64,000 nucleotides of DNA from Pezizomycotina sp. ARF18 (GCA_002224055.1 AZLU01000098.1:1-64000), one strand, 5' to 3'. Counted from the first letter of the stretch, positions 35,640 to 47,972 are shown. A program made the numbers and translations. Notes: a model not told the origin generated them from the letters alone.

Positions 35640-36235
35640 AAGAGGGGAAGGGGGGATCCTGATCCTACGAGCTTGTGAGCCTTATCTCTTCAAATGTTTT
35701 GTCAAGCTCAGAAAAGACAGTGGAATAAATCAATCCCATCTTTTTATCCCCGCTCATTTTCATCCTAGGTAGGGTAACTCTTCTACTAATAAAAAGCGCA
35801 CTTCTCTGCTTAGGCCTCTTGCCCTGCATATGCTAAACAGGCCATATTCTATGACTCTAAATCCATAATAGTATTTACCTCACTTTTATTCGAACAAACT
35901 GTACGGAGCAAATTGCTAGCTCGTATTTCTAACTAGTCACAAAATTTAAAAGCATTTTCCTGAGGATGAGGAATATTGAGAGAGAGAGAGAGAGAAGGCT
36001 GATAACTCACTACTGTCCGCCATTGACGCTACGCAAGTCAATTTTGAAATCTAGACTTGAGTTCGAGAGATCATCGGCGGAAACCACCTCGGCCCTTTCG
36101 CGTAGTCGCTAAAATATCGAATACATTGGATTAGTAAGATCGACTCTTGATATAAAATTCCCCAAGGCAAGAAAATAAAAAACAAAAGAACAAAGATGCA
36201 ACAAACGAGCTTTCACATGCATTCGTCTAGTACTC
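35640..36235. other. Intergenic, no gene seen
   Basis: Contains a short GA microsatellite at about 35979-35995. Nothing else supported. Confidence 0.35.
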
Positions 36236-37087
36236 AAATGACTTTGTTTTTGCCGATGGTAAAGATGAGCTGATCACCGCGCTTGTACCCTAAAAGATGA
36301 GATTTGGCATATAAAAGAAAGTTTTGTATATCAATAAAAGATCAATTCATAATATTAAATTAACACATAGAATTTGATAATAATACATTTTTAGTCCCGG
36401 GCCCTTCAAGACTGATATGCTCTATTTTTATTCCTGTAGGACAAAATAAATAATAGAGCCTTGGGTACGAGACAAGTAATATACATATTATAAACTCGAT
36501 CTTGAGCTATTTTTATGTGTAGTTTTTCATAAAGATTGAGTAAAATTAAGCTAATCAGAGTCGTTATTGAAAGGACTATAAATAAGTATATGAGTCGCCT
36601 GTAGATTGCAAATGTTTAATTGTAGGCCACTCGTACGTTTATACCTACTTTTTTGTCAGATGCGCCTCATATCGATGTAGGCGTCTCAATCGGAACACAT
36701 ATACATAACAACTCAAATTACTTTCAACGAACTAAAGGCCAGTAAGCTGTAAATGTTGAACATATCTCTGTAGCAGGATTCCCTATATGCTCAAGATGCA
36801 GCTAGTTCTAATGTAAGAGTTTTTTACCTGGGTCTGTAGCAGCTTGCATTATACCGCTACCTCCTTCGTTGTCATTTCTTCTCCTTTTTGGCTGGAGAAA
36901 AAGAGTTTGAGCGAATCATTGAACTGGTATAAAACTGGCGCAGGATAGGCGTCAAACTGGGTATTTTTCTTTGAACTTCCAAGGCACGCTGATACCCCTG
37001 TAGCCCGCCAGTAGGATTACAGTTCGAACAAGGAGAATTGCGAAAATGAGAGCGAAAAAAAAATTTTTTTTTTTTTTCCTCGTTCAC
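36236..37087 (-). CDS. Possible two-exon small gene, unrecognised
   Basis: A minus-strand frame at 37060-36870 (GGLQGYQRALEVQRKIPSLT, LRQFYTSSMIRSNSFS) runs with one frame change into NDNEGGSGIMQAATDP and a donor-like GTAAAA near 36828. At 36290 an acceptor TTTTAG opens a short final exon GYKRGDQLIFTIGKNKVI with a stop at about 36240. If joined the phases agree (P, then G split by the intron). The N-terminal part is Ser/Arg-rich like a mitochondrial leader. The implied intron of over 500 bases is long for a fungus, so another exon may lie between. Tentative. Confidence 0.3.
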
Positions 37088-37370
37088 CTCTGTGGAATTT
37101 TCCGGTATTCACGACCCGCCGAACAGATTACAGCGTCCGTTGATTTCCGTCTTCCGCCGTCAAGTAAGCTTTCAAATAATGAACTTCCCATTGGATCTTG
37201 ACTTTGACGCAAAAGCTGCTTTTATGGAAACGTAGCCTCATTGTATGTAGAAAACAGAGCTATTCTACTTCGATTGATTTGATACTTGAAATCCAAGTTT
37301 TTTTTCCTTTGAGCTTTTTCCACCATCAAAGAACATAAAAAAAAAGGACTATATCCGTCCATGTTTTTTA

Positions 37371-37402
<32 letters not shown>

Positions 37403-37447
37403 CAGAAAAGAAACCTCTTCCATCCCTATTCTTCTTCTTATTATTCT

Positions 37448-37939
37448 TCATTGGGACCCCTTCAGCTTCCTAATGCGACTTCCGTTGACCTTGAGCAGCT
37501 CGACGTCGAATATCAAAGTCGCGTTACGGGGATGAGACCGCGCCGACGCGGCGGCACCGTACCCGTAGTCACTACAAACACCACCACTTGTGTTAGCAGG
37601 AACCATATCTATATCTCCTCAACCAATTTCTCCCCTTCCTATCCACCCGATCTCAAGAGAAAACAGGGGCGTAACTTATGATATAGGTAGGGAGAGTATA
37701 ACTCACGGAGTAATCGTAAACTTGGCTTCTCCCCGTCCTCAGCTGCGGGACACCCTCATCCCAACCCTTAATGACCTGCCGACGCCAATCTGGCACTCGA
37801 ACGGGCTGCCCCTGTCGCGGCTCGAGTCGAACTTCTTGCCGTTCTCGAGGGTGCCGACGTAGTGGATCTGCACCTTGTCGCCGGCCTTGGGCTGGATACC
37901 GGAAGGGTTCTCCTGGGACTTTTCGACTGTGACGCCCAT
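37448..37939 (-). CDS. FKBP-type peptidyl-prolyl cis-trans isomerase (FKBP12 class)
   Basis: The start MGVTVEKSQENPSGIQPKAG continues with DKVQIHYVGTLENGKKFDSS and RDRGSPFECQIGVG, then VIKGWDEGVPQLRTG. A 135-base intron (37572-37706, GTGAGT...TTTGTAG) leads to the last exon, DYGYGA...RNATLIFDVELLKVNG. This is the whole 108-residue FKBP12 fold with the active-site Tyr, Phe and Trp. It isomerises Xaa-Pro bonds in the cytosol and is the usual receptor of FK506 and rapamycin. Three sites in exon 1 each lack one base within a G run (IGVGQVIKG, TGEK and EKAK positions), and exon 2 has a further small disturbance. An FKBP12 gene is unlikely to be dead four times over, so these look like sequence errors. 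It diverges from the SDR gene at 38579. Confidence 0.92.
37572..37706 (-). other. Intron of the FKBP gene
   Basis: The donor GTGAGT follows ATTACTCC and the acceptor TTTGTAG precedes TGACTACGGG. Joining completes Pro (CC|T) and gives ITPDYGYG, the conserved FKBP sequence. Confidence 0.85.
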
Positions 37940-38578
37940 GATGATAGTTGATTACTTGGAAGGTAATTGAAGGGGCTGTATGTGTACTAGTGGGTTGTTG
38001 GTGATGGAAGGCGGCTGGCTGGTTAATTGATTGTTGATAGTGGGTGAGTTTGTTTGTTGTGTGAAGGGGGAAAAAAATAAATAAAAGAAAAGCTTGAAAA
38101 GAAAAGAAAGAAAAAAATTTCGCAATAAAAGCCCGCATTTTAGGCTTTGCCCCTCTTTTAGCTCCTGGAACTTAAATAACGTTACCGCGCACCGATTGTA
38201 ACAAAGAGCCCCACCACGCTTTATGCGTCATTTAGGGCACGGGGGTTTTTCTGCCGGATTCCGAGCCGTTACTACCCATGGCCCTGGTGCGTATACTTAG
38301 ATCCACCCACAGGGATTACGCGATCTCTTTGCAACTTCGGTCTTCAAAGTAATGGAGATGAGGACGCGTGGCAGAATTCGCCGTTTACTTGAGCATAAAA
38401 GGAGTGGACGATGTCGACTCCTCGCGTGTTTCTTTATCACTTCAAGAAAGCGTGCTTCCAAATCACCCCCGGAGTCTTAAGCTTACCGAGCGTTTTCCAG
38501 ACTGTCCAATTTCCATTTCCATTAGCTTCTGCGAACACGTAGCGATAAAATAAGCCGCTCCACGACAGCTTCGAGACA
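37940..38578. promoter_or_regulatory. Divergent promoter region of the FKBP and SDR genes
   Basis: The 639 bases between two divergent starts. Pyrimidine/purine-rich tracts lie near the FKBP start (about 38060-38120), typical of fungal leaders. No named motif is claimed. Confidence 0.45.
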
Positions 38579-39666
38579 ATGCCGACGTACCTTATAACGG
38601 GCGTTAACCGCGGCATCGGCGTACGTGAACCTCTCCTACATGTATTTCTCAAGCTCTGTTAAACGGGACGCCCCGCTCCGAGTTCTCCTGTTGAATAAAG
38701 ATTTGCGTAAAGACGGAATGAAGAAGTGTCTTTTTTTCTTTTTTTTTTACTGTGGCGATGATGTTTTCGTTGTATAAGATTCGTTATCTTGCCATATACT
38801 TGAGTATCATGCGGATTTTCGCGCCAAAACAAGAGCTCAAAGCAAACGTACCTATAAGTCCTCCCTTCGTCCTGCTGACACTGTATCTTCTTTCTCACCT
38901 GTTAGTACGGCTGGATCCACCACCTAGCCCTCTCCTCCCCTTCCAACACCGTCATCGGCACAGTCCGTAATGCCTCTGACCTCTCGTTCCTCTCACCTGG
39001 GCTGGCATCCGCACCAAACTTGCACATCTTCGAGGCTGACGTTACCTCCCTTCCATCCCTTAAAGCCGCGCTGAGAAATATCGAAAATAGTGGGTGATAA
39101 TGGTATCGACGTGCTGATTAACAACGCGGGATACATATCCAAATCTACTGCATTAATACAACGTCTCAATACCTCGATAAGGAAGAAGTATTAAAGAAAG
39201 AACTCGACGAAGCGATCAACGTAAACGTCGTGGGCGTGTTGAACGTTACAAACGTCTTCCTACCACAACTCCGAAAAGGATCTCAAAGGAAGGTAGTATA
39301 ACATCATCCGCCAACGGCGACTTCTCCCACCCAAACGGTTTTTACGTTCCAATCTGGCATCGCGCCCGCCGTGCCCTACAGTATTTCCAAACGGCGGTGA
39401 ATATGTTAGCGGCGAAGTACGCTGTCGAACTTAAGCCCAGGGTTTCGTTGTGCTAGCGTTATCGCCGGGATTGGTTAATGTGACTGGTGGGTCGAAGAGC
39501 GAGGAGGACAATGAGAAGTTGAAAGAGAAGTTTGGAGGAATGGGAGGTTTAAGGGGTGGTTGGAGCCGGAGGAGAGCGTTAGGATGATGTTGAGTGTTAT
39601 TGAGAGGAGTACTGTGGAGGATAGTGGGAGGTTTTTGAGCCATTGGGGGATGGTGATTGGTGGTAA
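38579..39666 (+). CDS. Short-chain dehydrogenase/reductase (SDR)
   Basis: Exon 1 (38579-38620) codes MPTYLITGVNRGIG, the NAD(P)-binding TGxxxGIG turn. A 285-base intron (38621-38905, GTACGT...GTTAG) leads to YGWIHHLALSS and NTVIGTVRN. Then come the acidic FEADVTSL, the structural NNAG motif (DVLINNAGYI), INVNVVGVLNVTNVFLPQL, a SSAN-type catalytic Ser, and the catalytic YSISK (YxxxK) followed by TAVNMLAAKYAVEL and the SPG motif LALSPGLVNVTGG. The stop at 39664-39666 follows FLSHWGDGDWW once a short G run is allowed for. A Rossmann-fold oxidoreductase of about 245 residues, cytosolic, substrate unknown. Frame changes fall at G or A runs; at YSISKTAV an A run is one short. Confidence 0.88.
38621..38905 (+). 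other. Intron of the SDR gene
   Basis: GTACGT directly follows GGCATCGGC and GTTAG precedes TACGGCTGG. It falls after the glycine motif and keeps phase 0. Long for this window, so a second acceptor is possible. Confidence 0.6.
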
Positions 39667-40151
39667 ACCGGAAAGTACAAGCTCCCGTTGTTACCTAGAT
39701 TTAATGTGAAACTGTATCAAGAAAGCACTGCTAGCGTTCACTATGTAATGTAGGTATCATTGACTTGGTAATTGCTTTATATATGCTTTGAAGGGGGGTA
39801 TCTGCAAAAAGTAGTGTATTTCTGAAAAGGACAGATCGTGATGTCATTGATCAATCAAGGGGGGGGGTTAATTGTCCCCTCAAAAAAAGACAAGAATGAA
39901 GAAAGGGAGGAATTCCTCGAGATCACAGTGACTTTTTATCAAAAAAAACCTCCAGTAGTAAACAAATGAACCAAAATGATGTGATGCCGTTGACAAATCA
40001 TGGGGTCTATACATCAAACCGCCGTCGTGATATCCTCTGTCTCGTCGTCTCCGTACTACTCTCCTCCTTCCTCTTCTCCCCACCTCCAACCACCGTCGCC
40101 CCGGCGGCTCCCCTCATCGTCCTCCTCCCTCTCACCCTCCCACCACCGTCT
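39667..40151. other. Convergent 3' region between SDR and transporter
   Basis: Both genes end here. A G run (39859-39866) and an A run are present; no gene seen. Confidence 0.35.
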
Positions 40152-41549
40152 CTACGTCCAAACCACCCCTCCTCCACCCCTTCCTAACCATCCCCCAGCT
40201 AACAACCCCACATCACCACCAATAACCGCAAACGCAACACCTAACGCCTTAAACGCCCACTCCCCAACTCCTCCGCAAAGCTATACGTCGCGGTCCCCAT
40301 AACGCCCACGGGGAACGTAAAACTCCACCAGCTAACGCCCACTGGGAACCGTCCTACTTTAATTATCGTAGCGATCGCAAGAACGGTCCAGAATAGTCCG
40401 AAACCCCAGAGGAGGACGCCCCATATGAAGCCCATGGTGTAAAATGTCTCTCCCGCGCTAGCGGGTAATGAAATGATTTTATCGGTCGATAATAATGGGA
40501 TTGTATACCGCGTCACGCGGCCGAGGTGCATACTACAGTACGCTCCCTGACCGAGTGGTCCGAGCGGTAATACAACCGACGCCGTTAACGCGCGCGGTGG
40601 TAGACCGTGTATCAATAATCGGTGGAAATACACCGTCAACACTAATAACGCGGAACATAGCCCCGCTCCTAAAAAGGCGTAGCAGCTGAGCGCTATGGAG
40701 AACGAACGGTGCGGGTAGGAGTACATCAACGATTCGGAGAGTCGTGCGCCGGTTGCGGGGCAGACGATGAGGGTTACGACGGGGAGGAGGTAGGCTGCTG
40801 TTACACCCTCCAGCGCTCTTATTTCTTAGGGGCTGTGATTAAGAGGAATGGTATGAGCGTGCACGTGAGGACAGACAGAGCGGCTTCGATTATCCATAGC
40901 ACGAACGCGAGGGTTAACGCCCATGGTTTGTTTCGGCAGGAGAGGCAGATCATGAAGATTATTGTTGATAGGCCCATGGGAAGCATCCGGTGTAGAGTGA
41001 GTCGATGGGGTGGTGTAGCATTTTTGTGAAGCGGGAGGGGTGGGGTGTAGTGGAGGAGTGCGAGGAGGATGCCAAGTGTGAAGAGGAGGATATTTGCGAA
41101 GAAGATGATTAGGGCGGCGTAGGTGGTGAAAGGGTTGGCGTAGGGGAAGTTGTAGAGGAGGATGGAGGATATTCCGGTGCCCATTGTCGACGCGAAGAAG
41201 CTGTGAGGATAAAAAAAAATGTTAGTCGTGATTCAATACCAGTAGGTTCAAGGTAAGATTTCGAGAGACGTACGACGGTGAGAAATTATTTACTAAACTC
41301 CGCGGAACCAGCCCGCGTTTCCTGCTCTGTATCTTCTGCACCCTTATCTCTTGAACTATCCCGTATTGTTGCTGTCGGCAGAGGCTCATCGGGTCCAAGC
41401 CCGCCGTTCCACTCGATATCCGCCATGCGATGAACTTCCGTCTCCGTCGAAGAAATAGAAGAATCGGAGAGCCTCTTCGAGGTATTAGATCGCAATGCCG
41501 ACGACGTCTCGTTGTCGGTATGGTGAACTCGCTTCAGTGGATTATGCAT
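40152..41549 (-). CDS. TDT-family membrane transporter (C4-dicarboxylate/malate or SSU1-type sulfite efflux)
   Basis: A hydrophilic N-terminus of about 90 residues (41549-41286, Ser/Thr/Asp-rich, cytosolic) is followed after an intron (about 41190-41275, GTACGT...CTCACAG) by ten hydrophobic segments. The family start FFASTMGTGISSILLYNFPY is clear, then PMGLSTIIFMIC, YLLPVVTLIVCPATG, TMGFIWGVLLWGFGLFWTVL and the family signature GVSWWSFTFPVGVMGTATYS, with AEEL and a last helix to the stop at 40152-40154. Proteins of this plasma-membrane family export sulfite (Ssu1) or take up malate (Mae1) along an anion channel-like path. The substrate cannot be told from the sequence; the phenylalanine-rich core fits both. 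Frame changes lie near 40760-40820, 40250 and 41290, at short runs. Confidence 0.88.
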
Positions 41550-43946
41550 ATGATATCATTGCCGGGTTTGTCTTACAAAGGCAAAGGGTGTGTTTAGTTT
41601 CCGTCGATGAAAGGGGGGAAAAAATTGTCACTCGTGGTTTTTTTTTTTTATGGTTGGGTGATGGATATTTCAGTATCGTGAGTGGTTCGGAAACGAATGT
41701 CAGTTAACGGCTAGAGACCAAGCCTCTCTCGAAACAACAACACACAAAATTAGAAAAAAATCCAGTCCTTTTCTTCCAAGCAAGTGAGAAAATGTAGAGT
41801 ATTTATTTCACTAGCTAGACGGGAGACAATCCTTTTGTCGACGCATCCGTAAAGAAACTGGGACGAAATACGAGAGAAAAAAACCCACATGGGAAGACAT
41901 GGGCGTTGGCCCGTACTACTAGTACCGAGCACTCTAGGAATAATTTGCCGCGTGCTTTCTTCCTTGGGATCACAAATGACAGCTCCGCGGAGATACAAAA
42001 AGGGTGGCTTATCGTAGTATCAAGATTACTTATTATGATAGTTATATTATTACCTTCTACTGCAAAAAGAAAAGCACGTTAAAACGAACGAGCGAATCAA
42101 GATCTGCGCAAAGAGACACAAAGCAAACGTAAACGCAGACGACGTATGGATGGCAGGAAATGCGATTAGAGCGAGTAATAAAAAGCCGATTTCCTTATAG
42201 CCGGAAAGAAATTTCATCGCTGGAAGAAAAAAGAAAACTAGCGAGATCGCAAAACTCGTAACTAGATGTCGTAAATATCACTATACCAGTCCGATCTGCG
42301 ATGTCCAACACGATCTTCACCCCCTCAAAAAACTGTTGGAGATCTCACAGATTTTTATGATGCGCAGAGCTCTTTTGAACCACAGATTTCGTCAATAATG
42401 GACTGGTTGGAATTTAGAGTTAACCCTACGAGTGGCTTTACGGTCGCGTAGGCATACGCTTTGGCCGCTTGCGACCAGGGAATTTTGGGAGGGGGAAATA
42501 AAAATTACTTGGCCGCGATCCGTGGAGCGGGTTTTCGCCGGCCGTATATCCCGGCCGTTTTTGTTATGTTCGGGGCAGATCGGTTGTTTTGAACCCTGAA
42601 ATGTGAGATCCTTTTACGCCAATAAGATTTCTTTTGAATACTGTGGCTTTCACGGCGGCCAGCCACGGCCAATCGTGGCGTTCGTTGTATGAGCCGCCTC
42701 TCACACCGAGAGATCGCGACTATCTAGTTAAAATTCAGGAGAACTTGCTTATATTGAAGAGGATTATATTTCCTCCTAGCTGATAAGCGCTTCATCCTAG
42801 TAAACAAGTGACAAGATGTTGTTTCGCGCTTCTCGGCAAGTTCAGAAGGATATCGTTACCTTCCTTTTGCCATCCAGGCGCCTGCCAATCGCTTCCTAGG
42901 ATTTCTCGGGTTGTAGGTTGTTGCAGATGCCTACCCTCGCGAACATAATTTAATCAGATCCAGATGGAGCTCCGCGTATTTTCTAGAAGTGCTTTTGAAG
43001 CGGGAGAACCCGTTTTAAACGTTTCTTCCAGATCTCCGCGGAGGAAGCTGAATCTCAATACCTCTTGAACTTCTCTTGGAGTAATCTCGATAGCGAAGCG
43101 ACGTGTTTCATTTCATCTTCATTTTATTTTAGTTATCTTGCTTGGCTCCATTCCTATCTGAGGATAACACGCGTACGTCGCGGGCCGGCGGAGATAAAGT
43201 CTCTGGAAGGCTTGTGAAAGAATCTAGCTCAAAATTCTTAGATTATGGTAGTGAACATGATAACTCTCAGAGCCTTTGGAAACCACACTATACGGTATTC
43301 AATTGCCACGACGCGACGCTGTATTCGGTAATGTTTCTCTTCAAAAGTAACTTTTCGAGCGTTCCTCCAGAAAACTCTTTTGGAGCTAGCTGCTAGGGCT
43401 TGTGGCTCATACATCGTTCTCCTCGGAAAAACGTAATGCAACCGACAAGAACTTTCTTTTTTGATGAAAAGATGGTTGCGTCCCTATAGACAGAAGTCCT
43501 GGGATGGAATAAGGCTTAATTATAGAGGAAGAATTCAACGTCTAAGTATGTATGAGCTGGAAATAAGCTAATATAAATCTACAGAGGTCATCGCCCGCGT
43601 GATACTAGATTTGGGATTGCTCTATCACGTTAAGTACAAAACATTTGCGCAAAATAAAACTCATTTTTGAAATTGAACTAGATGAGCAAGGATTGCGGTA
43701 CATCAACACTAGTGCTTGGAGCCTGATTGGCTAGCGGCACCAAGGGGTAAATCGTGGAACATAGCATAACATCGTAGTGCAGAACACATAGGCAAATATC
43801 AATATTAAAAACAGCATAAGGTCGCCTGATAAGATTGTTTACAAGGTTACGCAATAGACAGGCACTCTCGGACAAATTTTCGTCATCGCAACAACAATAA
43901 AAGTCAACTAGAGTATGATATTGTTGCTTTCCTTTTCTGTTTCAAT
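41550..43946. other. Intergenic stretch without a supported gene
   Basis: About 2.4 kb upstream of the transporter and downstream of the phosphatase. It has normal base composition and only short scattered frames with no protein-like motif. It may hold long 5' leaders and regulatory DNA. Confidence 0.4.
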
Positions 43947-44562
43947 CTAAGCTCTGCAACCCAACCGGCTCGTTCCCGTCAGCCCAGCCTCTTTCAATCT
44001 TTCCGCCCTGACCGCCAAATACGCCGCGTACGCCTTCTTCGGCGCTGTCTTCTCCTCATCTTCCCATATCTCATATCCGTCTCCTCCAAACCTTTAACTG
44101 CTCCATGAAGTTCTTATTCAGCCTTACCCTCCTCAACCCCTTCACATATTCCAACGCCTCCTCCACACCCCACGTTCACCTTCATCAAGTACGCAACTAC
44201 AGCCGTCGTAGACCTCGAAATACCATATCGCAGTGTATCAACACATTCCCGGGTTTCCCTTCCACTTATCAATAAATTCACAAATGGTTGCAAAGTACGG
44301 TATCATATCCTGCGTCATGGAATCATTTCAGCGTATGCGTACGTCCCGCCCGAAGTCGCGAGGGATGCGTTCAGCATACCAGGTCGTTTTGCAGAAGTTG
44401 TCCACAGCGACGGAGAGGACCGCGTGGATTTTTTCGCCTTCCAGGATTTCCTTGCGGCGGCCGGCAGAGTCGCCGAGGTAGAGGTTTTCGGGGATGAGGT
44501 TTAGTGGTGGTTTATGTGGTTTTAATGTAGTGGGGTAAGGTGTATTTATCCATGGCTACCAT
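43947..44562 (-). CDS. Dual-specificity protein phosphatase (DUSP)
   Basis: Minus-strand product of about 200 residues. The start MVAMDKYTLPHYIKTT is followed, after a frame change, by the DUSP opening LIPENLYLGDSAGRRKEILE and IHAVLSVAVDNFC, then the general-acid region (DSMTQDMIPYFATICEFIDK) and the active site VLIHCDMGISRSTTAVVAYL, the HCX5R signature with the catalytic Cys at codon 44230-44232 and the Arg six residues later. A helical C-terminus (FMEQLKVWRRR; EKTAPKKAYAAYLAVRAERL) ends at a stop 43947-43949. It removes phosphate from Tyr and Ser/Thr, usually on MAP kinases. One G is missing inside the signature (GAT ATG G|GT ATT) and other short-run changes occur, so the gene is likely intact in life. 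Confidence 0.85.
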
Positions 44563-45771
44563 TTTGGCGAAGACTGTGGGTTTGATATATTTCTGAAAGA
44601 GGTTCAGTTATTGGAAGTACGAAAGGTTCTTGAAGGATTAGGAGCGATATATCGCGATGTTACTGAGGAGCGGTCCGGGTGGATAGCTTAGGTTCTCGTG
44701 TTTGTATTTGCCTTTTCAGCAAAAGGGGGGTTTTCGGGCGTTTATTAGTCAGAAACCAAACATGTTCTTTGTTTACCGGAAAGGTCGCGTCATATGCCAT
44801 TCGAATGTCTAGCCTTAAAGGATTGGATGGTTTCGCCCTTTCTGAGGTCGAATAACGGGCCGCGAAGGTGAAAAAAACTTATTGCTGAGAGCTTTTCTCA
44901 GTCAGCAATTCAAAGCCTAAGAGACTGAGGTTCAGTCAAATATCTCTCTTTTTGAACTTTACATTCTGCTAAAGCTAGTTCAACGAAGCTCTTCATTCCT
45001 GATTCATAAAAGATGCGCCTAACAGACTTGCAGTGAAAAAAAATTCCATTAACATGGATGGAACTAAGGCTTCTAAAATCTATATGCTCATAACAAGAAA
45101 CACTTGAAGTAAGCTTTCCTTTGAATTCGAAGCAAAGAGAAAAAAGACCTTTCTTAAAGGCGCTATCAAACTTAACAGATAGATTTGGAGCAACAGACTT
45201 AATTATTTTCATTTCTTGTAGCCGTTATAGAGGCAGGTTCAAAATCGCTAAAGCAAGCCATGAGGTGTATGGACCCGCTTAGAGCGTTTCTACTGAATAT
45301 CATGATCGATTACTGCAACTTGAAGTTTTTAAACGCCAGAAGATGTACGTAACAGGAACCAAATCGGTATTCATGACACGGCTACGGTATCTTGAAGCAC
45401 AATAGGCAGATTTGTGAGAACTCAAGCTAAATTTGAAGATTTAGTATATTACCAAAGGCGAACAACGAGATTCTGACAACTACTTCATTAAAAGATGTAG
45501 TCGTGAAAGCTTGATACTGCATAGTCTGGTAGATGCCCAAACTCATTATAGCGTAGATATGACAGGCCTGTACATCGTGAATGAATGAAGCTCTATTTAT
45601 ATAACATATTCTCATATCCTTCTCTGTGCTACTTTTACCATAATCACCAACGGCGTCACTACGAACCAGTAAGAAAAGTCCAGTCACGTCTAGATATAAT
45701 ACTCAAAGGCCTCAGCTAATCTCGATCATAACGCTGCAACATTGCAATTTTCTCCGAAGTAAAAACAAAAG
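44563..45771. other. Intergenic stretch, one weak minus-strand frame
   Basis: A clean 100-codon minus-strand frame (44910-45212, with KSVAPNLSVKFDSAFKKGLF) and an 86-codon one (45427-45687) exist but resemble nothing known and have AT-driven codon use. I do not call either a gene. Confidence 0.35.
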
Positions 45772-46127
45772 ATGTCAAGCCCAATGGTCGAGGAATGTAT
45801 CGACCTCGTCGAGCGCACCATACTGGGAGAATACAATGACGGCATGTTAGCGCCGGTGTACGGCTACCCTGACAAGCTGATTCAGGGGAACTACGTCTCC
45901 CTTTGGGCCCATCATTTAGAACGAGACCGAGACGAAGGTCAATCTACGCGCGCCGGAGCTGTACAGGTGGCTACGCAGATACGCGAGAGCGGCATCGGTT
46001 CCGGAGAGGAGTACATGGCATCATGTGGAAGTTTGTGGGGAATAAGAAGAGCGGTTCGACGAACGCCTATGACCAGTCTTTGATTTTCAAAGAGACAATT
46101 TTGGTGGACAGGAATACTCTTTGGTGA
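45772..46127 (+). CDS. Tandem small-gene family, member 1, unknown function
   Basis: The start MSSPMVEECIDLVERTILGE is followed by VYGYPDKLIQGNYVSLWAHH, then (after a frame change) VNLRAPELYRWLRRYAR, GEEYM, IMWKFVGNKK and a stop at 46125-46127. About 118 residues, soluble, with a rich helical start and no signal peptide. The same order of motifs occurs in members at 47128 and 47973. The shared pattern is M-x-S-x-(MLI)-(VI)-(EK)-(ED)-C at the start, G-(NED)-x-V-S-L-(WS)-A-x-H in the middle and V-(ND)-(LI)-R-x-P-(ED)-(LI) before a WLR segment. I do not recognise the family. Confidence 0.6.
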
Positions 46128-47127
46128 TTTAACACCGCCGAAGAGATCTTGTCTCTCTCTTCTTCTATTGACTATTTAAAGAAAAGAGCAAATAAGAAAA
46201 CTTTAAGGACTAGACTTTTTGATTTCTTTCTTTGAACGCACATGCGAACTTGGAGGGAAGAAACTCTTTTCATTGGTACATTGGAGCTCCAATGCTCCTG
46301 TGAACTGTTTGAAAATACTTCGAGAAAGATAGTAAGAAGTATGCCGCATTTTAATATAGGCATAAAACCCAGAAGCAAGATGACGTTGTGAGCGCGTATA
46401 GTCGTATTATATTTCAAAATTACCTATATCTAATACTTGTATATTTTAAAATTGAAGTGGATCGATAAATAAGGGAGATTAGTAGAATGGTCGCAGGAAT
46501 TTCCATATCAAGATGACTACTAGGGTGAATCGCAAAGGTCAAGCTCGATATTTTGTTTCTAATACACCGATTATCCGAACCACCCTCTAAGCTGTTTTCA
46601 ACTTAATTAAACAAAGGGAACTCTTTCTCTCGGATTTACCATAATTAATATTCGGTGAAGGCTTGAGGTTCCAAATTCACTGCCCAGTTAATGTACAACA
46701 AGAGGAAAAGCCGTTTCAAGTCATAAAAACAGCGAAATAAACTTGGAGAAATCCTGACACAAACAACCTCCAGAGGTGCCAAATTCGCGAAGCTTCTTCA
46801 TTACGTTGATACACTGAAGACAGAAAGATATGATTAAAAGGTTACCTGTAGCATATTCCGGTGGGTTCCTCAAGCTTGAGAGAGTGGAGACACTGCAAAA
46901 CTTACCTATCGGTGGAAGACAAAATTCTATAATACCTCCGTATCGTATATGCCTCCCGTATACTGTTTTCACACCTCGCCATTCGGTTCTTTCAGCTACA
47001 ACCTAGGAAGGGAAAGTCAGCAGTTCTACCAAACCTCCCGATAAGAAATCACCTTCCTTCCCCCGACCCCCTCCTCCGCTGCCTTAAGTCCAAATCTACC
47101 AAAAAAAAAAAAAAAAAAAAAAACACC
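46128..47127. other. Spacer between family members 1 and 2
   Basis: No gene supported. A phrase CGCAAAGGTCAAGCTCGATAT at about 46530 recurs as CGCAAAGGTGCAAGCTTGAT at about 47731, after member 2. So the duplicated unit includes non-coding 3' flank. An A run at 47101-47123 ends five bases before the ATG of member 2. Confidence 0.5.
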
Positions 47128-47428
47128 ATGTCAAGCTCACTGGTCAAAGATTGCATCGAAATCGTCGAGAACACCCTCCCGCAAAAGTACAGAACTCCGA
47201 GGTGATCGTGTGTACGGTTACAGGAACTGCCTGATCAAGGGAGAAGACGTTTCGCTTTCCGCCCAACACCTTTTCGGGACCAAACTTCACGTCGACATCC
47301 GCTCGCCGGACCTATCCGAGTGCTGCGCAGGCACGCTGAGAAGGAGTAGGAGAGGGGAGGGAACACATGGTATCCTTTGGGAGTTCCACGACACAAGGAG
47401 AGGGGGCCGGTTTGGGACATTTCATTGA
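47128..47428 (+). CDS. Tandem small-gene family, member 2, unknown function
   Basis: The start MSSSLVKDCIEIVENTLPQK matches members 1 and 3. Then, in another frame, VYGYRNCLIKGEDVSLSAQH, HVDIRSPDL and WLRRHAEK. The end is less certain than in the other copies, with stops at 47426-47428 or 47436-47438 depending on frame. At least two frame changes. The start sits right after a 23-base A run, so its 5' flank may be altered. Confidence 0.55.
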
Positions 47429-47972
47429 ATCGTGTTGAGCCGGTTGAGGAGCCTGAGATATCAACGGAAGGCTGAGATATTCCAAGCTTCCAAGCTTCAA
47501 ACTTCAAGCTAGTTCTCTGAACTGTTACGAATAATACAATGGGATAATTTCTTCTCTACATTTTAACAAAGAGGGATTTCGTGAACGTGCGTATTTTGTT
47601 TCGTATCTGATATCTGCATATCTGTATCCATTGTTTTGAATAATCTAGAACTTGATAGATCCGGAAAGAGTCTAACAAAAACTACTCCAGAAGGTCTCCC
47701 TTTATCGCTATGGCAATAGCAAGGATATGCCGCAAAGGTGCAAGCTTGATATCTTGATACGCGATTGTTCCAATCAATCTACAAGCTCGAAGTATGTACG
47801 GCATGCATCCCACAAACTCTTGCGTTACGCGTGTGGTCTATATATTTACACTGTATCTGATCTGCGTCTATGTTGTACTCCCTTTCTTCTCCCAAGTTTT
47901 AACATCATCCTAACAGCCACTGGCGCGACGCAAAAGCCTAAATACTAAACTAAGAAATACGTAGAGCTAAAG

